Source: Raphanus sativus | Lineage: Eukaryota; Streptophyta; Magnoliopsida; Brassicales; Brassicaceae | Direction: 5' to 3' | Length of the DNA stretch: 64,000 nt | NCBI RefSeq assembly: GCF_000801105.2 | Contig: NC_079515.1 | Span: 33,751,407 to 33,815,406, forward strand | Part shown: in pieces, positions 46,713 through 64,000 of the stretch | How positions within the stretch are numbered: the stretch's first letter is position 1 | Layout of the letters: every line of letters begins with the position of its first letter | The notes under the pieces: model-generated | What the model was told of the DNA's origin: nothing | The model's input: the letters and a program-made list of their open reading frames with translations, nothing else | Database searches by the model: none | Translations under genes and position numbers: made by a program

Positions 46713-49034
46713 ATAACCTACCGACATAACAGCACTGTTGTTTCTCGTGCGGTACGGAACAATTAAGTTGCCAAGTTGGCATGTTCATGTATAGTACGTA
46801 GTATAATATAAATATCTCATGATTCTCATTTGCAGTGTTGAAATAGATAATTGGTTTGGGTGGGTCCTTCACTATCGTATGAAATAGTTGAGGGAAGGGG
46901 AGGACACGACGAGAAAGAAAATAAGAAATCCCCAGAAAATAAGGCATAATAAAATGCAATGAAACAACTGAACAATAATTCTCGCTTAGGCATGTGATGA
47001 TGATGATGATCTATGAACGTGATCCAGAGAGATTACTGGGTCAAATACACAGTCGTACCACCTTCTCCGCGTAAGGCCATACATTAATATATTTTATTTT
47101 ATGTTTAACGTATTTAATAGTGGAAATCAAATAACTTTTCCTTTTACACATCTTTTTCATGTAGAGTGTGGACTCGACAGGTTTGTAGAAAAGGAGTGGG
47201 AAAACATTTCAATGGAAATCCTTAGAAAAAGAAAAAAAGTGTCACCTATTCATTTATGAGTAATAAAGTCTTACTTATTAACAAACTTTCAAAAAAGTTG
47301 ACATGATAAATAAGGCTAAAAATACATTGAAAAATGGTAGATTTCAATCTAGCATAAGCCACATAAGCGGCTTTTGCATTGTTTATGATGATTAGTTGTA
47401 TATTTTCTTATATTAACTTGTGCTTTAAACAAATTTCGTTCATATTGGTCTGGCACCGAAGGGAACCTCACTGTTAAAAAGTGAAGCAAGATATTTAAAT
47501 TTCTAGAACATAGTTTTACGTTTGTAACAAATGAAGAAAGTCCAAGGCTTCACTCGATAAAGGCCCGAGATTACTCTGTCAAAGCCCATGACTACTAATT
47601 CTCTTGTTTGTTCTATAGGTAGACAAGGTAGACAAAGTTCCCAAAGAGCATGTAAAAGTTTGATGTGTAGTTTATAACAAGTTATAGACTTATAGCTCGG
47701 TTTTCTCGTCTTTTCATTTCAAGAGTAGTTTATTAGTTATTGTTCTTCTCATATCCAATCAGCATCTGTTGAGGGTCTTCTCCACATAACACATTCAAAC
47801 AAAAGATGTACGACTAAACCTAGCAAAGGCATTATAGATAATGATTAATGACATGTCATTGCTTGTTTCCTTGTGCAAGTTAACTAGCCGGGCCTGGAGT
47901 CTGGACTGACTTCGTCTTAGTCTGAGAACAGCCTGAGCAAGTGTTCTTATTCATATGATCATCCTCAGCGGAAGATATCAACGGTTGAGCCTCATATAAA
48001 CAAAAACTGGCTCTAATCACTCGTTTTTGAGAAAGCTCCAGCTCTTAGATTTTGTCAGACAGCCAATATGTTGACATCAGACGCTAGAGCACAGTCCTGG
48101 CGTGTTCGGAACTGTCTATTAGACGTATCCTCCTCAAAAGGGGTGTGGATACGTCATTAATTGGAATTTTGTTTACAAAGAATTTTTCAATTAAAAAATA
48201 ACAGTTAAACTTAAAAGAGAAGTCTCATGTTCTTTGTCTCTATTTTAAGTCTCACTTTCTTGTCATGATCAAAACGCAAGTAGCGTGATCTTCCTTTTTA
48301 CTTAAAAACATGTGGATAAACATATTAAAAAAATGTGGATAAACATATAAGAGCCAAGTTAATATAAGAGTTGAAAAATAAGAGAAAGAGAAAATAATAA
48401 ATAGACTATCTGCATACATATGTATATATGTCTGTTTTGGCCATTGCCAAGAATAATTAAGTAACAATTGTGCACATATTAAAAGTGTTAGCTAACTATC
48501 ATAAAGTTTACGAGGAATCCAACATGAGCCGTAAAGCTAACAAGTGATATGAAAGGTGGATATATGGTAAAACAATTACGCTATGTCATCTGTAACAAAG
48601 TTTCTAAATCGGGAAAGGTTTACATCGAATTTTCTAATGCTTGTAGCAATGGGTCACGAAATTTCGGTTCGAGTTATCGAACCCCACCGTCAGATACGTC
48701 AGTTCAAGAATATACATACATATATATATATAGAATATACTAATATATACTGAATAATTATTTATCTCAAACACCCCCAAAACTTGGCCAAGAAACTCCA
48801 TACGTATGTGTATATATAGTTAGTTAGTTGAGATAAACTTGCTTAATTATACCACTTTTGTGTTTATTTTTCTTTCCTTTTCCATGTTACATTTCCGAGC
48901 CCATGATTCTAACCTAGTTTCTTTCATGATTTTGAAATATAAGAAAATATAAGTTTTTTTTTGTAAACTACCAAGAAAGTGTAAGTTTGGTAAAAAGACA
49001 TTTTATTTTTGCGTGTGAAGTCTAAAGAGTAGTA
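46713..49034. other. Intergenic DNA between PMEI and MYB99 (left copy)
   Basis: No credible gene. A hairpin gacgtatcc / ggatacgtc lies at 48122-48155. Near 48666 the sequence ggttcgagttatcgaacc recalls a tRNA T-arm or SINE B box but no A box or cloverleaf accompanies it. The last part is the MYB99 promoter. Confidence 0.45.
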
Positions 49035-49990
49035 ATGGGTGGTCGTAAACCATGTTGTGATGAGGTTGGATTGAGAAAGGGGCCATGGACAGCGGACGAA
49101 GATGGGAAACTAGTTGATTTCTTAAGGACACGTGGAGGAAGCGGTGGATGGTGCTGGAGAGATGTGCCAAAGCTGGCGGGGCTAAGGCGGTGCGGCAAAA
49201 GTTGCCGTCTCCGGTGGACTAATTATCTGCGGCCAGATCTCAAGAGAGGTCTTTTTAGTGAAGAGGAAATTCAACTAGTCATTGATCTTCATGCGCAACT
49301 TGGCAATAGGTTTTTATTTTATTTCCATCACAAATAATTTACTAATGTCAATTATTTTTCTGAATAACATAAAGTAGAGGAATATTTCTCCTTAAAATTC
49401 GTATTTAGTGAAATGTTTATTTCATTTTATCTAACCAACGTACGACTTATATTTTAGTAAAATATGTAGATGACTGTTTTACATTTCACGTACAATATTA
49501 TATTCTAGTAACAACATACTGTGTGCACACTTAATACTGTAGATGGTCGAAGATTGCAGCAGAACTACCGGGAAGAACAGATAACGATATAAAAAATTAT
49601 TGGAACACTCATATAAAGAGGAAGCTCATAAGAATGGGTATTGATCCAAACACACATCATCCGTTTGACCAACAGAAAGTCAACCGCGAGAAGGAGGAGA
49701 CGACATTGGTCAACGGTGGAAACCCTCGGGACGAGACAGAGGTACCAGTGGGTTTGCAGAATGACACGTCTGCAGGAAATCTAAACCACTTAGCTGACGT
49801 GGACGGTGACAGTATTCAACCGTGGAGCTTTTTAATGGAGAATGACGGAGGAGGATGCTCCTCCGCGGGAGAGCTGACCATGCTATTGTCCGGCGACATT
49901 ACGTCATCATGTTCGTCATCGTCATCACTGTGGTTGAAGTATGGAGAGTTTGGATACGAAGATTTCGAACTTGGATGTTTCGACGACTAG
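49035..49990 (+). CDS. MYB99: R2R3-MYB transcription factor MYB99 (left copy)
   Basis: Two exons, 49035-49309 and 49543-49990, give 240 aa. R2 (about residues 13-65: [16 protein letters not shown] to [16 protein letters not shown]) and R3 (66-117, W in [20 protein letters not shown]) are complete. The common plant intron in R2 is missing while the R3 intron after LGNR is kept. The acidic, Ser-rich tail is likely activating. In Arabidopsis MYB99 works in the anther tapetum downstream of MS1, affecting phenylpropanoid supply to pollen. By order it matches At5g62320, between the PMEI genes and IRE. The identical right copy is at 57937-58892. Confidence 0.92.
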
Positions 49991-50033
49991 AGTGAGAATA
50001 AAATACATGCTAGCTTGGTTATGTTTAGGTTCA

Positions 50034-50679
50034 TCTATCTTATTAAAACAGAAACATTTTGTTGGACCTAATATTTATTTTGTAAGTTTTTAAATTAAAT
50101 ACATTTTTATACTTTATAGTTAAACCTACATTAAATCACTAATGTTCCTTTCTTTATACTACTATCTATGTTTCCAAACAATATACTTATTTCTTTATAC
50201 TACTATCAATGTTTCCAAACAATATATTTTATATACTACTATCAATGTTTCCAAACAATACAATAATTAATCTTAGTTATTTTATATCCATAATTTTCTC
50301 TTTAAATTTTTTTAGAAACGTCATAATTTCATAAATTGCAAATAATGAACTTTAAAATTTGGATTATAAGATTACAAATTATGAAACTATTACAATTTAA
50401 ATCAAATTAGATTACATATCGGTCATCCATTAGTTCAATCGATTAGTCTCGGGTTTTAGTGATCTTTTAATATGAATATTTTAAAAACCTAAATTGAATT
50501 GTTAGATCTCCGGATTAACCGGTATAATCACAATCGGGTTGAATTTAAAAACATTGATTTAAATGCAAAAATATTTTAGATACATACTCTTTAAAAGTTA
50601 CCAAAATATTTTTTAAATTATTAGTAAAAATTTTCATCGTAAAATATTCCGCGCTTCCAAAGCGCGGATCAAGATCTAG
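50034..50679 (+). mobile_element. Non-autonomous Helitron, 646 bp, polymorphic insertion
   Basis: Starts TCTATCTTATTAAAACAG, ends AGATCTAG, lies between A (50033) and T (50680), and has a perfect 8-bp stem with 3-nt loop (50649-50667) 12 bases before the end. The right copy has the intact empty site at 58935/58936, giving the exact insertion boundaries without target duplication. Three internal units containing ATGTTTCCAAACAATA (about 50150-50265) match the element at 16391-17039. No coding capacity. It lies 43 bases past the MYB99 stop codon, so in or near its 3' UTR. Confidence 0.95.
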
Positions 50680-51349
50680 TTTTACTTAATTCTATACACA
50701 TACGTGGATTAATGTTGTTGGACCAATTACTTATAAGTTATAACGAATAACATCATCAAGAGCTAGTATTTTGTATTTTCTGATTAATAATAAACGTTAT
50801 TTACGTCACTATATAGCCTCTACAGCTTTTAACTTCATCCTTGTATGAAGGTACGTACTAAAGCAATGAACAAAGCCTTCACATCAAGTAAACATGTTCA
50901 AAGTAAAAATAAAAAAGCTTTGCTACAATCTTAAAAGTTATAAATATATAAGTTAAACTTTGAAGATTGGTACAATCTTCTTCACCAGCTGCTTAATTTG
51001 GTTCTTGAGTAGATTCCTCGAAATAGGTTTAACGGGGATCTTTGTTATCATATGTAAAACAACAACGAAAAAGAGTTGTTATTTTTTTTTTTGTATACAT
51101 ATGCGAGAGAGATGAGAGTAGTAATCTTGAAGAATCTTGAGGGATGAGATCTCTGTAGCTCTTTTTGCTTCCTAATCTAATGCGCTATGCTTCCCAGTTA
51201 TTCTTACCTTTTGTTTTCTTTCCCCATAGAGAAGAAACCAACGGCTTGATGAACCAAAACCAATCAGCACTTGAAGTACGTAGATGCTCAACACACATTC
51301 ATCATCATACTTCTGGGCCCAGAGCTAGTTTTTTGGTTTCGGTTTTGGT
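50680..51349. other. Intergenic between MYB99 and IRE 3' ends (left copy)
   Basis: Convergent 3' ends. No gene or bounded element seen; the stretch from about 51000 is likely IRE 3' UTR. Confidence 0.45.
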
Positions 51350-53635
<2,286 letters not shown>

Positions 53636-53735
53636 NNNNNNNNNNNNNNNNNNNNNNNNNNNNNNNNNNNNNNNNNNNNNNNNNNNNNNNNNNNNNNNNN
53701 NNNNNNNNNNNNNNNNNNNNNNNNNNNNNNNNNNN
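53636..53735. other. Assembly gap of exactly 100 N
   Basis: A run of 100 N, the conventional size for a scaffold gap of unknown length. It joins the end of one copy of the repeat to the start of the other. Confidence 0.99.
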
Positions 53736-53899
53736 TCAACTTCTTAAACTTTTATATCTCAAAATACAAATGGACAATAGTACAAACCAAATAAGAAAAA
53801 AAAATCTAACCAACTCGGCATATATATATTACATTTACGGAGACCATTATATATATTATTTATATATGAGATGCCACAAAATATTTCTTAAAACTTAAA

Positions 53900-54514
53900 T
53901 TAATACTTCTTAGCAAATGCATTAATCAAGGACAGGGCGTTGCTAGTTTCGTGACCCACGTTAACAATTCTAGCTCGAACCGAGTTCTTGATCCTTCCAT
54001 CCATGACCCGACCCGAGAAACCATCGGAGCAAGTGTTCTCATCTGTCAAAGCCGCACTAGTCCAAGTCTGAGCATTACTCATGTGGAACGCAAACTGATC
54101 TTGATTTTTGGCACTCCCACATAGCTTCATCTCTTGGACCGACTTGGTCAAACGGTCAATGGTATCGTTGATCTCCTCAACGCAGTCCTTGATGGCTTCG
54201 ACCTCGCGCTTCTTAAGGCCCTTGAAACGCGTCAGACGCGAGACGAAGAGTTTGGTGGATTGGGCTCGGCTCAGGGTTACGGCTAGAGCGGTCTCGGCTA
54301 AGCGTTTAGGGCTTGTTTGTATGGCGTTTGCGTAGGCTGAGAGGGAGTGGAAGCACACGGCTGGGTATGTGGTGGTTTTGCAAGAGGATTGGATGAAGTT
54401 CACGGCTTTGTTGGAGGCTCCAGCCCGTGAGGCTGCGGTGGCGGCAGTGAGCGCCGGCGAGAAGAAGAAGAAGATTGAGAGGATTAGAAAGAGAGTTTGG
54501 TTTAGTTTTGCCAT
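53900..54514 (-). CDS. Plant invertase/pectin methylesterase inhibitor (right copy)
   Basis: The same 204-aa protein as at 44997-45611, without any residue change: signal peptide, PMEI cysteines C45, C54, C111 and C162. A one-base shorter T-run upstream (about 54617) closes the accidental N-terminal extension of the left copy, supporting the start used here. Probably the same gene as the left copy. Confidence 0.92.
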   Translation of the reverse strand: MAKLNQTLFLILSIFFFFSPALTAATAASRAGASNKAVNFIQSSCKTTTYPAVCFHSLSAYANAIQTSPKRLAETALAVTLSRAQSTKLFVSRLTRFKGLKKREVEAIKDCVEEINDTIDRLTKSVQEMKLCGSAKNQDQFAFHMSNAQTWTSAALTDENTCSDGFSGRVMDGRIKNSVRARIVNVGHETSNALSLINAFAKKY

Positions 54515-55379
54515 TGGTGTTTCTTGTAAGAAAGCTAGATAGGAAGTGAGAGAATTGAGTGTGTGGAGAAGAGAGAGCTGGGGTTGAATATTTATAGAGT
54601 GTACAACTTTGTCTAGATTTTTTCTATTCTACTGTTGGCCGTAATACGCGGTGGAATATAATTAAGGAAAAAAAAATCAGCGAAGAAGGAAAACAAACAG
54701 TGGATTAGACTTTTAGAAACGAAAATTCTAACCTATACACTTTGTTGGAATCTATTAATAAAAAAACGCTCAACTGATGTTTATTGAAAACTTACAAATT
54801 ACTTGTTCTTTCATAAATTCTCTAGTAGTCACCAAATGGTCTGACGTCTGAGTTGCTTATAACAAATATGAATCGCATAGAAATTAGGTTGAATCTAAGT
54901 TAGATTATCTACGAATCAATCCACCGACGCGCGAGAACCAATCAGACGTCTAAATGACGTTATATTAACGCAGGGGCAGGGCTCAATTATTTGTTGGAAT
55001 TGGTTTGACATAAAATCATGGCAGGGTCCTCTCAACGTCGGTCCAGATCATAACGTGAAGTATCAATTCAAATTATATTAAACATAATCAAAAGCGAGTA
55101 GAGATAAACATTTTTCGTTTTATTCAACCCAAGGGAAGAAAAAGATACAGTAGCGATTAACGAAATTGCATCAATCAAGCCGTAATATAATACAAGAAAG
55201 TAATAAATATTGAATGTAAATTGCATTGTCATTGTCAAAATCGAACAACAGATACGCTCACAAGTCAAAACTATTCCAGTCCCAATGATCACATTAAGTG
55301 TTTTTAACTTAACTGATAACGACAATGATCTCATAATAATTTTGTTAATCACGTTAAATTGAGATGGTACTATTTACTA

Positions 55380-55612
55380 CTCCCTCTCTTTCTTTCTGAA
55401 TAAGTGTCATTTTAGAGTTGTGCACACGGATTAAAAAATCATTAAATTTTGTATATTTTTCATACAAAAACATCATTACCCATGTATTTCGACCAATAGA
55501 AAAATAAAATACAGAATAAAATTAATAAATTCTGCATTGAAATATGAAAACGACACTTATTTTGCAACGAAAAAAAATCTCTACAACAACACTTAATATG
55601 AAACGGAGGGAG
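55380..55612. mobile_element. Stowaway-like MITE (right copy)
   Basis: Same element and TA flanks as at 46478-46710, offset 8902. Confidence 0.8.
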
Positions 55613-55614
55613 TA

Positions 55615-57936
55615 ATAACCTACCGACATAACAGCACTGTTGTTTCTCGTGCGGTACGGAACAATTAAGTTGCCAAGTTGGCATGTTCATGTATAGTACG
55701 TAGTATAATATAAATATCTCATGATTCTCATTTGCAGTGTTGAAATAGATAATTGGTTTGGGTGGGTCCTTCACTATCGTATGAAATAGTTGAGGGAAGG
55801 GGAGGACACGACGAGAAAGAAAATAAGAAATCCCCAGAAAATAAGGCATAATAAAATGCAATGAAACAACTGAACAATAATTCTCGCTTAGGCATGTGAT
55901 GATGATGATGATCTATGAACGTGATCCAGAGAGATTACTGGGTCAAATACACAGTCGTACCACCTTCTCCGCGTAAGGCCATACATTAATATATTTTATT
56001 TTATGTTTAACGTATTTAATAGTGGAAATCAAATAACTTTTCCTTTTACACATCTTTTTCATGTAGAGTGTGGACTCGACAGGTTTGTAGAAAAGGAGTG
56101 GGAAAACATTTCAATGGAAATCCTTAGAAAAAGAAAAAAAGTGTCACCTATTCATTTATGAGTAATAAAGTCTTACTTATTAACAAACTTTCAAAAAAGT
56201 TGACATGATAAATAAGGCTAAAAATACATTGAAAAATGGTAGATTTCAATCTAGCATAAGCCACATAAGCGGCTTTTGCATTGTTTATGATGATTAGTTG
56301 TATATTTTCTTATATTAACTTGTGCTTTAAACAAATTTCGTTCATATTGGTCTGGCACCGAAGGGAACCTCACTGTTAAAAAGTGAAGCAAGATATTTAA
56401 ATTTCTAGAACATAGTTTTACGTTTGTAACAAATGAAGAAAGTCCAAGGCTTCACTCGATAAAGGCCCGAGATTACTCTGTCAAAGCCCATGACTACTAA
56501 TTCTCTTGTTTGTTCTATAGGTAGACAAGGTAGACAAAGTTCCCAAAGAGCATGTAAAAGTTTGATGTGTAGTTTATAACAAGTTATAGACTTATAGCTC
56601 GGTTTTCTCGTCTTTTCATTTCAAGAGTAGTTTATTAGTTATTGTTCTTCTCATATCCAATCAGCATCTGTTGAGGGTCTTCTCCACATAACACATTCAA
56701 ACAAAAGATGTACGACTAAACCTAGCAAAGGCATTATAGATAATGATTAATGACATGTCATTGCTTGTTTCCTTGTGCAAGTTAACTAGCCGGGCCTGGA
56801 GTCTGGACTGACTTCGTCTTAGTCTGAGAACAGCCTGAGCAAGTGTTCTTATTCATATGATCATCCTCAGCGGAAGATATCAACGGTTGAGCCTCATATA
56901 AACAAAAACTGGCTCTAATCACTCGTTTTTGAGAAAGCTCCAGCTCTTAGATTTTGTCAGACAGCCAATATGTTGACATCAGACGCTAGAGCACAGTCCT
57001 GGCGTGTTCGGAACTGTCTATTAGACGTATCCTCCTCAAAAGGGGTGTGGATACGTCATTAATTGGAATTTTGTTTACAAAGAATTTTTCAATTAAAAAA
57101 TAACAGTTAAACTTAAAAGAGAAGTCTCATGTTCTTTGTCTCTATTTTAAGTCTCACTTTCTTGTCATGATCAAAACGCAAGTAGCGTGATCTTCCTTTT
57201 TACTTAAAAACATGTGGATAAACATATTAAAAAAATGTGGATAAACATATAAGAGCCAAGTTAATATAAGAGTTGAAAAATAAGAGAAAGAGAAAATAAT
57301 AAATAGACTATCTGCATACATATGTATATATGTCTGTTTTGGCCATTGCCAAGAATAATTAAGTAACAATTGTGCACATATTAAAAGTGTTAGCTAACTA
57401 TCATAAAGTTTACGAGGAATCCAACATGAGCCGTAAAGCTAACAAGTGATATGAAAGGTGGATATATGGTAAAACAATTACGCTATGTCATCTGTAACAA
57501 AGTTTCTAAATCGGGAAAGGTTTACATCGAATTTTCTAATGCTTGTAGCAATGGGTCACGAAATTTCGGTTCGAGTTATCGAACCCCACCGTCAGATACG
57601 TCAGTTCAAGAATATACATACATATATATATATAGAATATACTAATATATACTGAATAATTATTTATCTCAAACACCCCCAAAACTTGGCCAAGAAACTC
57701 CATACGTATGTGTATATATAGTTAGTTAGTTGAGATAAACTTGCTTAATTATACCACTTTTGTGTTTATTTTTCTTTCCTTTTCCATGTTACATTTCCGA
57801 GCCCATGATTCTAACCTAGTTTCTTTCATGATTTTGAAATATAAGAAAATATAAGTTTTTTTTTGTAAACTACCAAGAAAGTGTAAGTTTGGTAAAAAGA
57901 CATTTTATTTTTGCGTGTGAAGTCTAAAGAGTAGTA
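55615..57936. other. Intergenic DNA between PMEI and MYB99 (right copy)
   Basis: Duplicate of 46713-49034; no gene seen. Confidence 0.45.
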
Positions 57937-58892
57937 ATGGGTGGTCGTAAACCATGTTGTGATGAGGTTGGATTGAGAAAGGGGCCATGGACAGCGGACG
58001 AAGATGGGAAACTAGTTGATTTCTTAAGGACACGTGGAGGAAGCGGTGGATGGTGCTGGAGAGATGTGCCAAAGCTGGCGGGGCTAAGGCGGTGCGGCAA
58101 AAGTTGCCGTCTCCGGTGGACTAATTATCTGCGGCCAGATCTCAAGAGAGGTCTTTTTAGTGAAGAGGAAATTCAACTAGTCATTGATCTTCATGCGCAA
58201 CTTGGCAATAGGTTTTTATTTTATTTCCATCACAAATAATTTACTAATGTCAATTATTTTTCTGAATAACATAAAGTAGAGGAATATTTCTCCTTAAAAT
58301 TCGTATTTAGTGAAATGTTTATTTCATTTTATCTAACCAACGTACGACTTATATTTTAGTAAAATATGTAGATGACTGTTTTACATTTCACGTACAATAT
58401 TATATTCTAGTAACAACATACTGTGTGCACACTTAATACTGTAGATGGTCGAAGATTGCAGCAGAACTACCGGGAAGAACAGATAACGATATAAAAAATT
58501 ATTGGAACACTCATATAAAGAGGAAGCTCATAAGAATGGGTATTGATCCAAACACACATCATCCGTTTGACCAACAGAAAGTCAACCGCGAGAAGGAGGA
58601 GACGACATTGGTCAACGGTGGAAACCCTCGGGACGAGACAGAGGTACCAGTGGGTTTGCAGAATGACACGTCTGCAGGAAATCTAAACCACTTAGCTGAC
58701 GTGGACGGTGACAGTATTCAACCGTGGAGCTTTTTAATGGAGAATGACGGAGGAGGATGCTCCTCCGCGGGAGAGCTGACCATGCTATTGTCCGGCGACA
58801 TTACGTCATCATGTTCGTCATCGTCATCACTGTGGTTGAAGTATGGAGAGTTTGGATACGAAGATTTCGAACTTGGATGTTTCGACGACTAG
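57937..58892 (+). CDS. MYB99: R2R3-MYB transcription factor MYB99 (right copy)
   Basis: Exons 57937-58211 and 58445-58892 encode the same 240-aa protein as the left copy, with full R2 and R3 repeats and the single R3 intron. This copy has the uninterrupted 3' flank with no Helitron (empty site at 58935/58936). Likely the other allele or a redundant contig of one gene. Confidence 0.92.
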
Positions 58893-58935
58893 AGTGAGAA
58901 TAAAATACATGCTAGCTTGGTTATGTTTAGGTTCA

Positions 58936-59605
58936 TTTTACTTAATTCTATACACATACGTGGATTAATGTTGTTGGACCAATTACTTATAAGTTATAAC
59001 GAATAACATCATCAAGAGCTAGTATTTTGTATTTTCTGATTAATAATAAACGTTATTTACGTCACTATATAGCCTCTACAGCTTTTAACTTCATCCTTGT
59101 ATGAAGGTACGTACTAAAGCAATGAACAAAGCCTTCACATCAAGTAAACATGTTCAAAGTAAAAATAAAAAAGCTTTGCTACAATCTTAAAAGTTATAAA
59201 TATATAAGTTAAACTTTGAAGATTGGTACAATCTTCTTCACCAGCTGCTTAATTTGGTTCTTGAGTAGATTCCTCGAAATAGGTTTAACGGGGATCTTTG
59301 TTATCATATGTAAAACAACAACGAAAAAGAGTTGTTATTTTTTTTTTTGTATACATATGCGAGAGAGATGAGAGTAGTAATCTTGAAGAATCTTGAGGGA
59401 TGAGATCTCTGTAGCTCTTTTTGCTTCCTAATCTAATGCGCTATGCTTCCCAGTTATTCTTACCTTTTGTTTTCTTTCCCCATAGAGAAGAAACCAACGG
59501 CTTGATGAACCAAAACCAATCAGCACTTGAAGTACGTAGATGCTCAACACACATTCATCATCATACTTCTGGGCCCAGAGCTAGTTTTTTGGTTTCGGTT
59601 TTGGT
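58936..59605. other. Intergenic between MYB99 and IRE (right copy)
   Basis: Matches 50680-51349. No gene seen; part is IRE 3' UTR. Confidence 0.45.

Positions 59606-64000
<4,395 letters not shown>

Noticed and set aside
48549..48743. Possible SINE or tRNA (ggttcga...tcgaacc near 48666)
   Set aside because: Only a T-arm-like palindrome is seen. There is no A box at the right spacing, acceptor stem, poly(A/T) tail or target duplication.

Overview
The window is nuclear DNA from a flowering plant of the mustard family (Brassicaceae). The genes are intron-rich with GT/AG junctions, the intergenic DNA is AT-rich, and the gene order matches, read in decreasing locus number, the Arabidopsis thaliana chromosome 5 segment around At5g62460 to At5g62310. 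That match is from memory, not from a search. The genus cannot be fixed from the sequence alone.

Layout: a membrane RING-CH E3 ligase (1694-3206, -); DOMINO1 (6587-7578, +); the flowering-time Dof factor CDF1 (9691-11148, +); an aldo-keto reductase (14317-15906, -); condensin SMC2 with 20 exons (19914-26035, -); ribosomal protein S20 (26712-27478, -), which is out of the expected order; BAG7 (29141-30818, +); the xylem NAC factor VND6 (32029-33212, -); a pectin methylesterase/invertase inhibitor (40191-40784, -); a second inhibitor (44997-45611, -); the tapetal MYB factor MYB99 (49035-49990, +); and the AGC kinase IRE (-), whose 5' end lies beyond 64000. I rebuilt exon structures by hand. The unbroken genes keep their reading frame and give the full lengths expected for their families (for example SMC2 1175 aa, BAG7 446 aa, VND6 348 aa).

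The stretch 44833-53635 is repeated almost exactly at 53736-61893, on either side of exactly 100 N. The two copies differ by a 646-bp Helitron and three single-base indels. This looks like two unmerged overlapping contigs (two alleles) more than a true tandem duplication. The left IRE copy is cut off by the gap and carries two frameshifts just before it.

Mobile elements fill much of the intergenic space: three non-autonomous Helitrons (one with a filled/empty site comparison), a terminal-repeat retrotransposon in miniature (TRIM) with an internally duplicated primer-binding site, a LINE-like retroposon with poly(A) and a 15-bp target duplication, a PIF/Harbinger-type MITE and a Stowaway-like MITE. 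The genes are independent eukaryotic transcription units, not a pathway cluster. I found no CRISPR array, operon or novel defence-type system. The points most worth following are the Helitron polymorphism, the TRIM structure, the misplaced RPS20 and the repeat module in BAG7.
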